A stretch of DNA of 64,000 nt. Origin: Hydrogenophilaceae bacterium. GTDB lineage: Bacteria > Pseudomonadota > Gammaproteobacteria > Burkholderiales > Thiobacillaceae. Below are positions 33,133-43,018 of this stretch, piece after piece. Each line of letters opens with the position of its first letter. Within the stretch, counting starts at the first letter, position 1. The DNA is taken from NCBI GenBank assembly GCA_024709485.1, contig JANJWO010000058.1:1-64000 (forward strand). The letters run 5' to 3'. The notes under the pieces were generated by a model. It saw nothing but the letters and a program-made list of their open reading frames with translations, did not search any database and was not told the DNA's origin. The position numbers and the translations under genes are program-made.

Positions 33133-34394
33133 TTGCGGACCTGCTCCCCGGCGAACTGGCCGTGCTGCCCCGCTATCTGGCGGCGCTCGCCCTGGGGCTG
33201 CTGATGGGCCTGGAGCGCGAACGCAACCCCACCGCCAAAGCCGGCTTGCGCACCTTCGCGCTGACCGCGCTGTTCGGCGCGCTGGCCTCGCACCTCGCGG
33301 ACAGGATCGGCTCGCCCTGGCTCATCGTCGCCGGCCTTTTGCTCGCCGGCGGCATGATCATCGCCGCCTACCTGCGCCAGCCGGTGGAAAGCGGCGACCC
33401 CGGCACCACCACGGTGAGCGCCGTGCTCATCTGCTACGGCCTGGGCGTGCTGTGCTGGCTGGGCGAGCTGCAGCTCGCCGCCATGCTGGGCATCGGCGCC
33501 ACCGTGCTGCTGTACTTCAAGGCCGAGCTGCGCGGCATCAGCCAGACCCTCACGCGCCGCGACCTGATTTCCATCCTGCAGTTCGCCGTGCTCTCGCTCA
33601 TCGTGCTGCCGCTGCTGCCCAACCAGGGCTTCGGCCCCTACGGCGCGCTCAACCCGCACCAAATCTGGTGGATGGTGGTGCTGATCTCCGGCATCAGTCT
33701 GGCCGGCTATGCGGCGCTGCGCATCGTGGGCCAGCGCCGCGGCACCCTGCTCATCGGCCTGCTGGGCGGGGTGGTGTCGAGCACCGCCACCACGCTGTCG
33801 TTCTCGCGCCATGCCCGCGACGACGCGGCGATGCGGCACTTGTCCATCGTCGTCATCGTGCTGGCCAACCTCATGGTGCTGGTGCGCCTGGCGGTGCTCG
33901 TGGGGGTGCTGTCCGGCGCCGCCTTCCGGGCCCTGGCGCCCATTCTTGCCCTTGGCCTCGCGATCGGCCTGCTCGCCGCGTGGTACGGGCTGTACAAGCT
34001 CAAGCCTTCCGGCGAAACGCCGGAACTCAACCTCTCCAACCCCACCGAAATCCGCATCGCCATGACCTTCGGAGCCCTCTATGCCGTGGTGCTGCTGGCC
34101 TCGGCCTGGCTCTCCGACCTGGCCGGTCCGCGCGGTCTGTATGCCGTGGCGGCGATTTCCGGCCTGACCGATGTCGATGCCATCACGCTGTCCACCCTGC
34201 GCCTGTTGAACCTGCAAAGCGTCAGCATCAATGAAGCGATTGCCGCCATCCTGCTCGCTTTCTTTGCCAACCTGGTATTCAAGTCCGGCCTGGTATGGGT
34301 CATCGGCGGCTGGGGCATGGCGCGCCACGTCATCGCGGCCATGGCGGCAGTCGCGGCCGGCCTGGCCGTCGGCTGGCTGCTGCTCGGGCCTTGA
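33129..34394 (+). CDS. MgtC/DUF4010 family integral membrane protein
   Basis: A 421-residue protein with about 12 hydrophobic helices. The N-terminal third is an MgtC-type domain: YLAALALGLLMGLERERNPT (the conserved GxERE region), TFALTALFGALASHLAD. The rest is DUF4010-like: ISLAGYAALRIVGQRRGTLL, LGGVVSSTATTLSFSRHARD and ISGLTDVDAITLSTLRL. The start is ATG 33129, overlapping the recJ stop (ATGA). Function is not established; MgtC relatives are tied to magnesium and acid tolerance. Confidence 0.9.
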   Translation: MIADLLPGELAVLPRYLAALALGLLMGLERERNPTAKAGLRTFALTALFGALASHLADRIGSPWLIVAGLLLAGGMIIAAYLRQPVESGDPGTTTVSAVLICYGLGVLCWLGELQLAAMLGIGATVLLYFKAELRGISQTLTRRDLISILQFAVLSLIVLPLLPNQGFGPYGALNPHQIWWMVVLISGISLAGYAALRIVGQRRGTLLIGLLGGVVSSTATTLSFSRHARDDAAMRHLSIVVIVLANLMVLVRLAVLVGVLSGAAFRALAPILALGLAIGLLAAWYGLYKLKPSGETPELNLSNPTEIRIAMTFGALYAVVLLASAWLSDLAGPRGLYAVAAISGLTDVDAITLSTLRLLNLQSVSINEAIAAILLAFFANLVFKSGLVWVIGGWGMARHVIAAMAAVAAGLAVGWLLLGP

Positions 34395-34421
34395 GCGCCC
34401 GGCCAGGCTCGCCGTGCAGGC

Positions 34422-34450
34422 GGCAAAGGCCGTATAATCCGGCCTTTGCC
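34422..34450. promoter_or_regulatory. Palindrome with a TATAAT loop upstream of prfB
   Basis: Perfect 11-nt arms (GGCAAAGGCCG / CGGCCTTTGCC) enclose the 7-nt loop TATAATC. It lies 27 nt after the stop of the MgtC/DUF4010 gene and 24 nt before prfB. The loop is a perfect -10 hexamer, but no -35 is present at the right distance. It could be a terminator hairpin, the prfB promoter, or both. Confidence 0.5.
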
Positions 34451-34473
34451 GAATCACCACGCCTCTACGCATC

Positions 34474-35581
34474 ATGATGGAACCGGAAGTCCTCAATCAG
34501 CTCGAAGGGAAGCTCGCGGATCTCGCCGACCGCGCCCAGTCCCTGAGGGGGTATCTTTGACTACGACGCCAAAAAAGCGCGTCTGGAAGAAGTCGTAAAA
34601 CTCGCCGAAGACCCCAGCCTGTGGGACGACCCCAAGAAGGCGCAGGACATCGGGCGCGAACGCAAGAGCCTGGAGGGCGTGGTGCTTGCGCTCGATCAGG
34701 TCGGCCAGCAGTTGTCCGACGCCGGCGAGCTGTTCGAAATGGCGCGCGCCGAGAACGACGAGGACACCCTCAACGCGGTGATCGCCGACGTCGACGCGAT
34801 CGAATCGGAAGTGGGCGGACTGGAGTTCCGCCGCATGTTCTCCAACCCGGCCGACCCCAACAACTGCTTCATCGACATCCAGGCCGGCGCCGGCGGCACC
34901 GAGGCCTGCGACTGGGCCTCGATGCTGCTGCGCCAGTACCTGAAATATGCCGAACGCAAGGGCTTCAAGGCCGAGGTGCTGGAAGAGACCGAGGGCGATG
35001 TCGCCGGCATCCGTTCCGCCTCGATCAAGATCGAGGGCGAGTACGCCTACGGCTACCTGCGCACCGAAACCGGCGTGCACCGCCTGGTGCGCAAGTCGCC
35101 GTTCGACTCCTCGGGCGGCCGCCACACCAGCTTCGCCAGCGTCTTCGTCTACCCCGAGATCGACGAGTCCTTCGAGATCGAGATCAACCCGGCGGATTTG
35201 CGCATCGACACCTACCGCGCCTCCGGCGCCGGCGGCCAGCACATCAACAAGACCGACTCGGCGGTGCGCATCACCCACGCGCCTTCCGGCATCGTGGTGC
35301 AGTGCCAGAACGACCGCTCGCAGCACCGCAACCGGGCCGAGGCCATGGCCATGCTCAAATCCAAGCTGTACGAGGCGGAAATGCGCAAGCGCCAGGCCGA
35401 GCAGGACAAGCTGGAGGCGGGCAAGTCGGACGTGGGCTGGGGCCACCAGATCCGCTCCTACGTGCTGGACAATTCCCGCATCAAGGACCTGCGCACCAAC
35501 GTGGAAATCTCCAATACGCAGAAGGTGCTGGACGGCGATCTCGATGCCTTCATCGAGGCGAGCCTGAAGCAGCGGGTGTAG
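34474..35581 (+). CDS. prfB: Peptide chain release factor 2, programmed +1 frameshift
   Basis: Frame 0 runs from ATG 34474 (a second ATG follows at 34477) for 28 codons to an in-frame TGA at 34558-34560. Skipping T34558 gives a second frame from 34559 to 35581, 340 codons, for a total of about 368 residues, the normal RF2 length. The join reads [16 protein letters not shown], as in known RF2 proteins. The stop-recognition tripeptide SPF ([10 protein letters not shown]) and the catalytic GGQ ([14 protein letters not shown]) are present. RF2 releases peptides at UGA and UAA; low RF2 favours the shift, so the gene is autoregulated. It precedes DUF486 and lysS. Confidence 0.97.
34546..34561 (+). 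promoter_or_regulatory. prfB programmed frameshift site
   Basis: AGGGGG (34546-34551) acts as an internal Shine-Dalgarno 3 nt before the slippery CTT; TGA follows and its next base is C. This is the classic RF2 arrangement: SD-like sequence, CTT TGA C. Confidence 0.96.
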
Positions 35582-35585
35582 CCGC

Positions 35586-35930
35586 ATGGACGGCAGGCTG
35601 GTCATGACCATCGGCCTGCTGGTGGCGTCCAATGTGTTCATGACCTTCGCCTGGTACGCCCACTTGAAGAACCTCGCCGACAAGCCGTGGTGGATCGCGG
35701 CCTTCGTCAGCTGGGGCATCGCGCTGTTCGAATATCAGCTGCAGGTGCCCGCCAACCGCATCGGCTACGCCGCGATGAGCCTGCCGCAGCTGAAGATCCT
35801 GCAGGAAGTCATCTCACTGCTGGTGTTCGTGCCCTTCCTGGTCTTGTACATGCAGCAGCCGCTCAAGCTCGATTACCTGTGGGCCGGGCTGTGCCTGATC
35901 GGGGCGGTGTATTTCATCTTCCGCAGCTAG
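35586..35930 (+). CDS. DMT-type small membrane protein (DUF486)
   Basis: A 114-residue inner-membrane protein with four hydrophobic helices (GLLVASNVFMTFAWYAHL, WWIAAFVSWGIALFEY, VISLLVFVPFLVLYM, LWAGLCLIGAVYFIF). The motif FEYQLQVPANRIGYA is characteristic of DUF486. It starts 4 nt after prfB, so it is probably cotranscribed. Substrate and function are unknown. Confidence 0.9.
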   Translation: MDGRLVMTIGLLVASNVFMTFAWYAHLKNLADKPWWIAAFVSWGIALFEYQLQVPANRIGYAAMSLPQLKILQEVISLLVFVPFLVLYMQQPLKLDYLWAGLCLIGAVYFIFRS

Positions 35931-35996
35931 CCGGGGCCACTCCGGAATATGCGAAAATTAACGCTTTAGCTCTTTTGACCGCCATTCAGCCTCATC

Positions 35997-37517
35997 ATGA
36001 CTGACATCACTCAGCCTGCCGTCATTCCCGCCGACGACAACCAGATCATCGCCGAACGCCGCGAAAAGCTCGCCAGGTTGCGCGAGAGCGGCACCGCCTT
36101 CCCCAACGATTTCGAGCGCGTGCATTACGCCGGCGAGCTGCAGGCGGAGTACGGCCATCTCGACAAGACCGAACTCGAGGGCAAAAACATCGAAGTGCAG
36201 CTGGGCGGCCGCATGATGCTGAAGCGCGTCATGGGCAAGGCCAGCTTCGCCACGCTGCAGGACATGAGCGGGCGCATCCAGGTCTACGTCTCCAACGACG
36301 TCAGCGGCGAGGCCGCGCACGAAGCCTTCAAGCACTGGGATCTGGGCGACATCCTCGGCGTGTCCGGCACCCTGTTCAAGACCAACAAGGGCGAACTGAC
36401 CATCCACGCAAAGTCCATTCGCCTGCTGTCCAAGTCGCTGCGCCCGCTGCCGGAAAAATTCCACGGCCTCACCGACCAGGAGCAAAAGTACCGCCAGCGC
36501 TACGTCGACATGATCATGGCCGAGGAGACGCGCAAAACCTTCCTCGCGCGCTCGAAAATCATCCAGGCGATCCGCAGCTTCATGACCGGCCACGGCTTCC
36601 TCGAGGTCGAAACGCCGATGATGCATCCCATCCCCGGCGGCGCCGCGGCCAAGCCTTTCATCACCCACCACAACGCGCTCGACATGGAGCTGTTCCTGCG
36701 CATCGCGCCCGAGCTGTATCTCAAGCGCCTGGTGGTGGGCGGCTTCGAGAAGGTGTTCGAGATCAACCGCAACTTCAGGAACGAAGGCCTGTCCACGCGG
36801 CACAATCCCGAGTTCACCATGATGGAGTTCTACGAGGCCTACCGCGACTACCGCTACCTCATGGACTTCACCGAGGCCATCATCCGCGATGCCGCCATCG
36901 CCGCGACCGGCAGCGCCGTCGTCGAATATCAGGGCCAGAGCATCGACCTTTCCAAGCCCTTCGACCGCCTCACCATCACCGGCGCGATCAAGCAATACCA
37001 CCCCGAAACCACGGATGAGCAGCTGAACAGCCGCGACTGGCTGATCGAGCAGTTCCACCTGCGCAAGGCCGCCTACAAGAAGCACGACGGTCTCGGCGGC
37101 CTGCAGCTCACCTACTTCGAGGAAACCACCGAGGCGCTCTTGGTGCAGCCCACCTTCATCATCGACTACCCGGCCGAAGTTTCGCCGCTGGCGCGCCGCT
37201 CCGACAAGCAGCCGGACATCACCGAGCGCTTCGAACTCTTCATCACCGGACGCGAAATGGCCAACGGCTTCTCCGAGCTGAACGACCCCGAGGATCAGGC
37301 CAACCGTTTCCTGGAACAGGTCAAGGCCAAGGAAGCCGGCGACGAGGAAGCCATGTACTACGACGCCGACTTCATCCGCGCCCTGGAGTACGGCCTGCCG
37401 CCCACCGGCGGCTGCGGCATCGGCATCGACCGCCTGGTCATGCTGCTGACCAACTCGCCGTCCATCCGCGACGTCATCCTGTTCCCGCACATGCGGCCGG
37501 AGTCCGGCAATCCGTAA
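35997..37517 (+). CDS. lysS: Lysyl-tRNA synthetase, class II
   Basis: A 506-residue enzyme charging tRNA-Lys. An N-terminal OB-fold anticodon-binding domain ([20 protein letters not shown]) precedes the class II core with motif 2 in [20 protein letters not shown] and motif 3 in [20 protein letters not shown]. The specificity segment [19 protein letters not shown] is intact. The ATG at 35997 follows a weak ribosome site. prfB-lysS proximity is conserved in many proteobacteria. Confidence 0.97.
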   Translation: MTDITQPAVIPADDNQIIAERREKLARLRESGTAFPNDFERVHYAGELQAEYGHLDKTELEGKNIEVQLGGRMMLKRVMGKASFATLQDMSGRIQVYVSNDVSGEAAHEAFKHWDLGDILGVSGTLFKTNKGELTIHAKSIRLLSKSLRPLPEKFHGLTDQEQKYRQRYVDMIMAEETRKTFLARSKIIQAIRSFMTGHGFLEVETPMMHPIPGGAAAKPFITHHNALDMELFLRIAPELYLKRLVVGGFEKVFEINRNFRNEGLSTRHNPEFTMMEFYEAYRDYRYLMDFTEAIIRDAAIAATGSAVVEYQGQSIDLSKPFDRLTITGAIKQYHPETTDEQLNSRDWLIEQFHLRKAAYKKHDGLGGLQLTYFEETTEALLVQPTFIIDYPAEVSPLARRSDKQPDITERFELFITGREMANGFSELNDPEDQANRFLEQVKAKEAGDEEAMYYDADFIRALEYGLPPTGGCGIGIDRLVMLLTNSPSIRDVILFPHMRPESGNP

Positions 37518-37555
37518 TGCCCTGATGCAGGCGGAATAAATTCGGAAAAGCAATC

Positions 37556-37628
37556 AGCCACAGAGAACACAGAGGGAAAACCGAAGACTTGTATCAAGCG
37601 CAAGATTTTCTCTGTGTTCTCTGTGGCT
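37556..37628. repeat. CACAGAG-type inverted repeat, copy 1 (perfect)
   Basis: Perfect 19-nt arms: AGCCACAGAGAACACAGAG at 37556-37574 and its exact complement at 37610-37628, with a 35-nt interior. It lies between lysS and mnmC. Related sequence is found at 39551-39613 and 56647-56752. No transposase or T-tract termination signal is attached. Confidence 0.93.
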
Positions 37629-37655
37629 TGAAGTGCAGTTTTGAGGATAAAGGCA

Positions 37656-39545
37656 ATGCCGATTGTTCCCGGCGACATCGCATTCGGTGAGAACGGTGTT
37701 CCGGCGAGCCCGGCCTATGGCGACATCTACCACAGCGCCGACGGCGGGCTGCAGCAGGCGAAGAGCGTGTTCCTGCAAGGCTGCGCCCTGCCGCAGGCCT
37801 GGCAGGACGCGGAGCGTTTCGTCATCCTGGAAACCGGCTTCGGCCTGGGGCTCAATTTCCTCGCCACCTGGCAGGCCTGGCGCGAACAGCCGGGGCGCTG
37901 CGCCCGCCTGCATTTCATCTCGGTCGAGAAACATCCGCTGTCGCAAGAAACCCTGGCGCGTTGCCACGCCGCCTGGCCCGAGCTGACGCCGCTGGCGGCA
38001 TCGCTGAGAAGCCAATGGCCGCTGCCGGTGGCGGGCTACCACCGCCTGTGCTTCGATGACGGCCGCGTGCAGTTGACGCTGATCTTCGACGACGCCGATG
38101 CCGCGCTGAAGCAGCTGGAAGCCAAGGCCGACGCCATCTATCTCGACGGTTTCTCGCCGGCGAAAAACCCCGACATCTGGTCGCCTGCACTGCTCGCGCA
38201 GCTGAGGCAGCTTTCCAGCCCCGGCGCGCGGCTCGCCACCTGGTGCGTGGCCGGCAAGGTGCGCCAGGCGCTGCAGGCAGCCGGCTTCGAAGTCGAGCGC
38301 AAGCCCGGCTTCGGCCACAAGAAGGAAAGGCTCGAAGCGCGCTTTGCCCAATCCTCGGCCCCCGGTCCGCAGCCTTCACTGGCCAACACCGCCGCCATCG
38401 TCGGCGCCGGCATCGCCGGCAGTTCACTCGCCCGCGCCTTGTGCGAGCGCGGCTGGCAGGTCACGCTGATCGAACGCCACCCTGCGCCCGCCATGGGCGC
38501 TTCCGGCAACCCCGCCGGCGTGGTGCGCCCGCAGCTGGCGCTGGACGACAGTTTCAACGGCCGTCTTTCGCGCCAGTGTTTTCTGCACACCGTGAAGCTG
38601 GTCTCCGCCTTGCACCTTGCGCCGCATGCCTCACATGGCTTCAATGGCGTGCTGCAGCTTGCGCGCGACGAGGAAAACGCCGCGCACATGCAGGCCATGC
38701 TGGCCGCGCACCGCTATCCTGCGGAATTCGCGCGCTGGGTGAGCAAGGAGGAGGCCGGCGCACTCGCCGGCGTGGCGGTCGCCGCCGCCGGCCTGTATTT
38801 CCCGCGCGGCGGCTGGATGTCCGGCCCGCGTGTGTGCGCGGCCTTGCTGGAACACTGCGGCGCAGCGCTCAGCCGGCGCTTCGCGCGCGCCGCGACCAGG
38901 CTGGAACGCACCGCGGACGGCTGGTGCGTCTGGGAAAACGACACCCTGCTCGCGGAAACCGCGCATGTGATCCTCGCCGGCGCGCACGAGGCCGCGGCTT
39001 TCGCGAACCTGCCGCTCACCCCGGTGCGCGGCCAGATCACCGCCCTGCCCGACGGCTGCCTGCCCGGCCTGAAGATTCCGGTCACGCGCGAAGGCTACGT
39101 GCTGCCAGCCGCGCACGGCATTGGCAACCTCGGCGCGAGCTTCGGCTTCGAAGACGATCCTCTGCCGCGCGCCGCCGACCAGGCAGCCAACCTGGCGCGG
39201 CTCGCGCGCCTGCTGCAACTTCCGCCCGCGCTGGAAGTCAGTTCACTTGATGCCAGGGTGAGCTTCCGCGCCGCCACCCCCGACCGCCTGCCCTTTGCCG
39301 GCGCGATCGCGCAGGCAGGCGCCGACATCCGGCCGGAAACGCCGCTTGCCGGCATCCGGCGCCAACCGGGACTGCAGGCGCTGAGCGGCCTGGGCGCGCG
39401 CGGACTGGTGTGGGCGCCCTTCCTCGCCGAGGCCTTGGCGGCTAGACTGGACCATGAACCCTGGCAGTTGCCGCGCGACCTGTGGCAGGCCGTCGATCCG
39501 GCCCGCTTCCTGTTGCGCGAAGCCCGCCGAGAGCGGAAGCGCTGA
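37656..39545 (+). CDS. mnmC: Bifunctional tRNA 5-methylaminomethyl-2-thiouridine biosynthesis protein MnmC
   Basis: A 629-residue fusion that completes mnm5s2U at tRNA wobble uridine. The N-terminal SAM-dependent methyltransferase has FVILETGFGLGLNFLATWQA and AIYLDGFSPAKNPDIWSPA. The C-terminal FAD oxidoreductase starts near residue 240 with AAIVGAGIAGSSLARALCER, and has ASGNPAGVVRPQLALDDSF. Both halves look intact. The start is ATG 37656; an upstream in-frame TTG is rejected. The gene sits between two CACAGAG-type repeats. Confidence 0.95.
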   Translation: MPIVPGDIAFGENGVPASPAYGDIYHSADGGLQQAKSVFLQGCALPQAWQDAERFVILETGFGLGLNFLATWQAWREQPGRCARLHFISVEKHPLSQETLARCHAAWPELTPLAASLRSQWPLPVAGYHRLCFDDGRVQLTLIFDDADAALKQLEAKADAIYLDGFSPAKNPDIWSPALLAQLRQLSSPGARLATWCVAGKVRQALQAAGFEVERKPGFGHKKERLEARFAQSSAPGPQPSLANTAAIVGAGIAGSSLARALCERGWQVTLIERHPAPAMGASGNPAGVVRPQLALDDSFNGRLSRQCFLHTVKLVSALHLAPHASHGFNGVLQLARDEENAAHMQAMLAAHRYPAEFARWVSKEEAGALAGVAVAAAGLYFPRGGWMSGPRVCAALLEHCGAALSRRFARAATRLERTADGWCVWENDTLLAETAHVILAGAHEAAAFANLPLTPVRGQITALPDGCLPGLKIPVTREGYVLPAAHGIGNLGASFGFEDDPLPRAADQAANLARLARLLQLPPALEVSSLDARVSFRAATPDRLPFAGAIAQAGADIRPETPLAGIRRQPGLQALSGLGARGLVWAPFLAEALAARLDHEPWQLPRDLWQAVDPARFLLREARRERKR

Positions 39546-39550
39546 CAGCC

Positions 39551-39613
39551 CAGACACAGAGTAAGCAGAGGTATCAGAGCCAATTGATCTGTGCTTCCTC
39601 TGTTCCCTCTGCT
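39551..39613. repeat. CACAGAG-type repeat, copy 2 (degenerate)
   Basis: AGACACAGAGTAAGCAGAGG on the left and CTTCCTCTGTTCCCTCTGCTG-like sequence (39593-39613) on the right form an imperfect inverted repeat of the same unit as at 37556. It lies between mnmC and copA. Confidence 0.6.
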
Positions 39614-39669
39614 GCCGCTGGGTATGCATATATGATTTTGAATCCTGTCGAACCCACCGCCCCAATGAC

Positions 39670-42042
39670 ATGAGCGAACAGAAACTCTCCCTTCCCGTTT
39701 CCGGCATGACCTGCGCGTCCTGCTCGACGCGCCTGGAAAAGCAGTTGAACAAGCTGCCGGGCGTGGAAGCGGCGGTCAACCTGGCGAACGAGACCGCCAC
39801 CATCCATTTCCGCACCGCGGAAACGACTGCGGCGCAGATTCTCGACACCATCCGCAAGACCGGCTTCGAGGTGCCGCCGCGCCATGTGATGCTGAAGATC
39901 TCCGGCATGACCTGCGCCTCCTGCGCGGCGCGCATCGAGAATGTGGTCAACAAGCAGCCGGGCATGGACATCGCGGTGAATCTCGCCTCGGAAACCGCGC
40001 GCGCCGTGCTGCAGCCGGGCGTGGAAGTCGGCGATCTCATCCATGCCATCGCCAAATCCGGCTACGGCGCCGAAGTCTGGGACGAAAAGAACCGCGAGGA
40101 GGCGCGCGCGCGCGATGCGCAGGCCGCGCACAGGGAGTGGCTGGTGTTCTGGGGCGCGGCCGCGCTCACCCTGCCGCTGGTGCTGCCCATGCTCGGCATG
40201 CCTTTCGGCATGCATCACGAATGGCTGCCGCGCTGGCTGCAATTCCTGCTGGCGACGCCGGTACAGTTCATCGCCGGCTGGCGCTTCTACCGCGGCGGCT
40301 TCAACGCCCTGCGCGGCGGCGGCGCCAACATGGACGTGCTGGTGGCGCTCGGCACCAGCATGGCCTGGGGGCTTTCCAGCGTCGTCAGCTTCATGGACCT
40401 GCAGGCGCAGCCGGTGTATTTCGAGGCCAGCGCGGCCGTCATCACCCTGGTCAGGCTGGGCAAGCTTTTGGAGTCAAGCGCCAAGCGCAAGACCCTGGAC
40501 GCCATCGAAAAACTGCTGGCGCTGACGCCGCAGACCGCGTGGGTGGACCGGAACGGCGAATTCGTGGAAACGCCCATCGCCCACATCCAGGCCGGCGACC
40601 GCGTGCGCGTGCGCCCCGGCGAGCGCGTGCCGGTCGACGGCACGGTGGAATCCGGCGAATCCGAAGTCGAGGAAGCCGCGCTCTCCGGCGAGTCGCTGCC
40701 GGTGCTGAAGCGCGCCGGCGACAAGGTCTATGCCGCCACCCAGAACACCCTCGGCGCCGTGATCCTCCGCGCCACCGGCGTGGGCGAGCACACCCGCATC
40801 GCCGAGATCATCCGCCTGACCGAGGCCGCGCAGGGCTCCAAGGCGCCGATCCAGAAACTGGCCGACCAGGTCTCGGGCATCTTCGTGCCGGTGGTGATCG
40901 GCATCGCGCTCATCACCCTCTTCGCCACCGGCCTGTGGCTGGGCGACTGGAGCGAAGCCCTGATCCGCGCCGTCACCGTGCTGGTCATCGCCTGCCCCTG
41001 CGCCCTGGGGTTGGCGACGCCGGCCGCGATCATGGCCGGCACCGGCTGGGGCGCGCAGTACGGCATCCTGTTCCGCAACGCGGAAGCGCTGGAAACCGCC
41101 GGCCGCCTCGATACCCTGGCGGTGGACAAGACCGGCACGCTGACCACGGGCGATTTCGGCCTGTCGCTGATCAGCCCCGCGCCCGGGGTAAGCGAGGAAA
41201 CCCTGCTCGCCACCGCCGCCTGCCTGGAACAGGGCTCGGAACACCCGCTCGCCAAGGCCATCGTCAAGGCAGCGCAGCAACGGGGGCTTGCGCTCGAAGC
41301 AGTCGAGCAGTTTTCCGCCCTGCCCGGCCAGGGCGTGTGCGGCAATATCGCCGGCGAGTCCGCGCTCGCCGGCACCGCCGATTTTCTGCAGTCGAGGAAG
41401 CTGCGCCTCGCCGCGCACACCCACGTCGAAGCCGCCACGCCCATCCTGGTCGCACGCAACGGCCACCACCTCGGCACGCTGTGGCTCACCGACACCCTGC
41501 GCAGCAACACGCCGCAGTCCCTGCAAGCCTTGCGCGACATGGGCGTGGACGTGGTGATGCTGACCGGCGACCAGGAGTCGGTGGCGCGCGCGGTGGCGGA
41601 AAAGCTCGGCATTGCGGATTTTCATGCGCGCCAGGCGCCGCAGGACAAAGCCGCCGCCATCAAGCGCCTGCAGGACATGGGCAGGAAAGTCGGCATGGCC
41701 GGCGACGGCATCAACGACGCCCCCGCGCTGGCGCAGGCCGATGCCAGCTTCGCCATGGGCATGGGCGCCGACATCGCCAAGGAAACCGCCGACATCACCC
41801 TGGCGCGCCACGATCTCGCGGGGCTGGCCGAGGCCGTCGCGCTGTCGCGCGCGACTTTGAAGAAGATCAGGCAGAACCTGTTCTTCGCCTTCGTCTACAA
41901 CGTGCTGGGCATACCGCTCGCGGCGCTGGGCCTGCTTTCCCCGGTGTTCGCCGGCGCGGCGATGGCGATGAGCTCGGTGTCGGTGGTGACCAATGCCCTG
42001 CTGTTGAGAAAACGCAAGCCGCTGGCGGATCAGATGCGCTGA
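39670..42042 (+). CDS. copA: Copper-exporting P1B-type ATPase
   Basis: A 790-residue inner-membrane pump. Two N-terminal heavy-metal-associated domains each carry GMTCASC (near residues 13 and 79). The membrane metal site is CPCALG, the phosphorylation site DKTGTLT, the actuator loop SGES (Ser for the more usual Thr), and the hinge [14 protein letters not shown]. The C-terminal helix motif [14 protein letters not shown] matches Cu(I)-exporting CopA (MSSxSV). It should pump Cu(I) out of the cytoplasm, useful alongside copper-dependent respiration. No CueR-like regulator or metallochaperone is adjacent. Confidence 0.94.
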   Translation: MSEQKLSLPVSGMTCASCSTRLEKQLNKLPGVEAAVNLANETATIHFRTAETTAAQILDTIRKTGFEVPPRHVMLKISGMTCASCAARIENVVNKQPGMDIAVNLASETARAVLQPGVEVGDLIHAIAKSGYGAEVWDEKNREEARARDAQAAHREWLVFWGAAALTLPLVLPMLGMPFGMHHEWLPRWLQFLLATPVQFIAGWRFYRGGFNALRGGGANMDVLVALGTSMAWGLSSVVSFMDLQAQPVYFEASAAVITLVRLGKLLESSAKRKTLDAIEKLLALTPQTAWVDRNGEFVETPIAHIQAGDRVRVRPGERVPVDGTVESGESEVEEAALSGESLPVLKRAGDKVYAATQNTLGAVILRATGVGEHTRIAEIIRLTEAAQGSKAPIQKLADQVSGIFVPVVIGIALITLFATGLWLGDWSEALIRAVTVLVIACPCALGLATPAAIMAGTGWGAQYGILFRNAEALETAGRLDTLAVDKTGTLTTGDFGLSLISPAPGVSEETLLATAACLEQGSEHPLAKAIVKAAQQRGLALEAVEQFSALPGQGVCGNIAGESALAGTADFLQSRKLRLAAHTHVEAATPILVARNGHHLGTLWLTDTLRSNTPQSLQALRDMGVDVVMLTGDQESVARAVAEKLGIADFHARQAPQDKAAAIKRLQDMGRKVGMAGDGINDAPALAQADASFAMGMGADIAKETADITLARHDLAGLAEAVALSRATLKKIRQNLFFAFVYNVLGIPLAALGLLSPVFAGAAMAMSSVSVVTNALLLRKRKPLADQMR

Positions 42043-42275
42043 TCGGACCGCGTCCAGACATCGCCCTCGGTCTGGTGGTCGAGCAGGCCATACAGCAGGA
42101 AGAGTTCGCTGCTGACATCAGGCGGAAAGCCCTGGCGATTGCCGCGTTCGTCGAACACCAGGCTGCGTAGATAAGGGGTGTACTCCGGCTTGCCCCAAAG
42201 CTCGCTCAGCGCCGCGGCAATGCGGGGAAACTTTTCTTCGATGGCGGATTGGGCCGGGCCGGCGCTGGCGTCCAT
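42030..42275 (-). CDS. Conserved small protein of the flagellar cluster (81 aa)
   Basis: An 81-residue protein, acidic and helix-rich, with [40 protein letters not shown] and [15 protein letters not shown] recall similar small proteins, of no assigned function, in betaproteobacterial genomes. It follows fliA by 17 nt on the same strand and is convergent with copA, overlapping its last 13 nt. There is no membrane helix or signal. No clear ribosome site precedes the ATG at 42275. Confidence 0.75.
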   Translation of the reverse strand: MDASAGPAQSAIEEKFPRIAAALSELWGKPEYTPYLRSLVFDERGNRQGFPPDVSSELFLLYGLLDHQTEGDVWTRSDQRI

Positions 42276-42292
42276 GTTTGGGGAAGTCCCGA

Positions 42293-43018
42293 TCAGGACT
42301 TCCAGGGTTTCATCTTGGTGCGCAGCCGCGCCACCGCCTGCGAGTGCAGCTGGCAGATGCGGGATTCGGACACGCCCATGACCGCGCCGATTTCCTTCAG
42401 GTTCATGTCCTGTTCGTAGTACATGCCCATCAGGTTCTTCTCGCGCTCGGGCAACTCGTCGATGGCGCTGATCAGGCCCTTGCGGAAGCCGTCGTCTTCC
42501 AGCAGCGACAGCGGATCGGACACGTCGTCGACCAGGTAGCGCTCGAGGAAGGCGCTGCTTTCCTCATCGGAAAAATCTTCGTAGTACAGCAGCTGGTTGC
42601 CTTTGACGTCGCCCAGCATGCTCTGGTAATCGGCGAGGGGAATGCCCAGTTCCGCCGAGATTTCCAGTTCGTTCGGCGGGCGCCCGTGGCGCTGCGCCAG
42701 CTTGTTGATGGCGGTTTCGATCTGGCGCGATTTCTGGCGGATATGGCGCGGCAGCCAGTCGGCGTCGCGCAGGTCGTCGAGCATGGCGCCGCGGATCCTT
42801 TGCGTGGCGTAGGACTCGAATTGCGCCCCCTGGCTGCCGTCGAAACGGTCTACCGCGTCCATGAGGCCGATCAGGCCGACCTGGATCAGGTCGTCGACTT
42901 CGACGCTGGCCGGCAGCCGCGCCATCATGTGATATGCAATACGCTTGACCAGCGGCAGATACTGCCGGATCACGTCATCATTCGTAGACTTCTTCTGCAC
43001 GCTTACTGCCGCCCCCAT
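42293..43018 (-). CDS. fliA: Flagellar sigma factor FliA (sigma-28)
   Basis: A 241-residue sigma factor. The ATG at 43018 has GAAGGTGGGG upstream; a longer frame to 43060 is unlikely. Regions: sigma-2 with YLPLVKRIAYHMMARLPASV, VDDLIQVGLIGLMDAVDRFD and RIRGAMLDDLRDADWLP; sigma-3 with INKLAQRHGRPPNELEISAE; sigma-4 with LPEREKNLMGMYYEQDMNLK and VSESRICQLHSQAVARLR. It should transcribe late flagellar genes. Its first 41 nt overlap the upstream FlhG-like gene. No anti-sigma FlgM is in the window. Confidence 0.95.
   Translation of the reverse strand: MGAAVSVQKKSTNDDVIRQYLPLVKRIAYHMMARLPASVEVDDLIQVGLIGLMDAVDRFDGSQGAQFESYATQRIRGAMLDDLRDADWLPRHIRQKSRQIETAINKLAQRHGRPPNELEISAELGIPLADYQSMLGDVKGNQLLYYEDFSDEESSAFLERYLVDDVSDPLSLLEDDGFRKGLISAIDELPEREKNLMGMYYEQDMNLKEIGAVMGVSESRICQLHSQAVARLRTKMKPWKS

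Noticed and set aside
37556..37628. Rho-independent terminator of lysS
   Set aside because: The arms are long, but the loop is 35 nt, the stem is AT-containing without a T tract after it, and related copies occur in a divergent gap where termination makes no sense.
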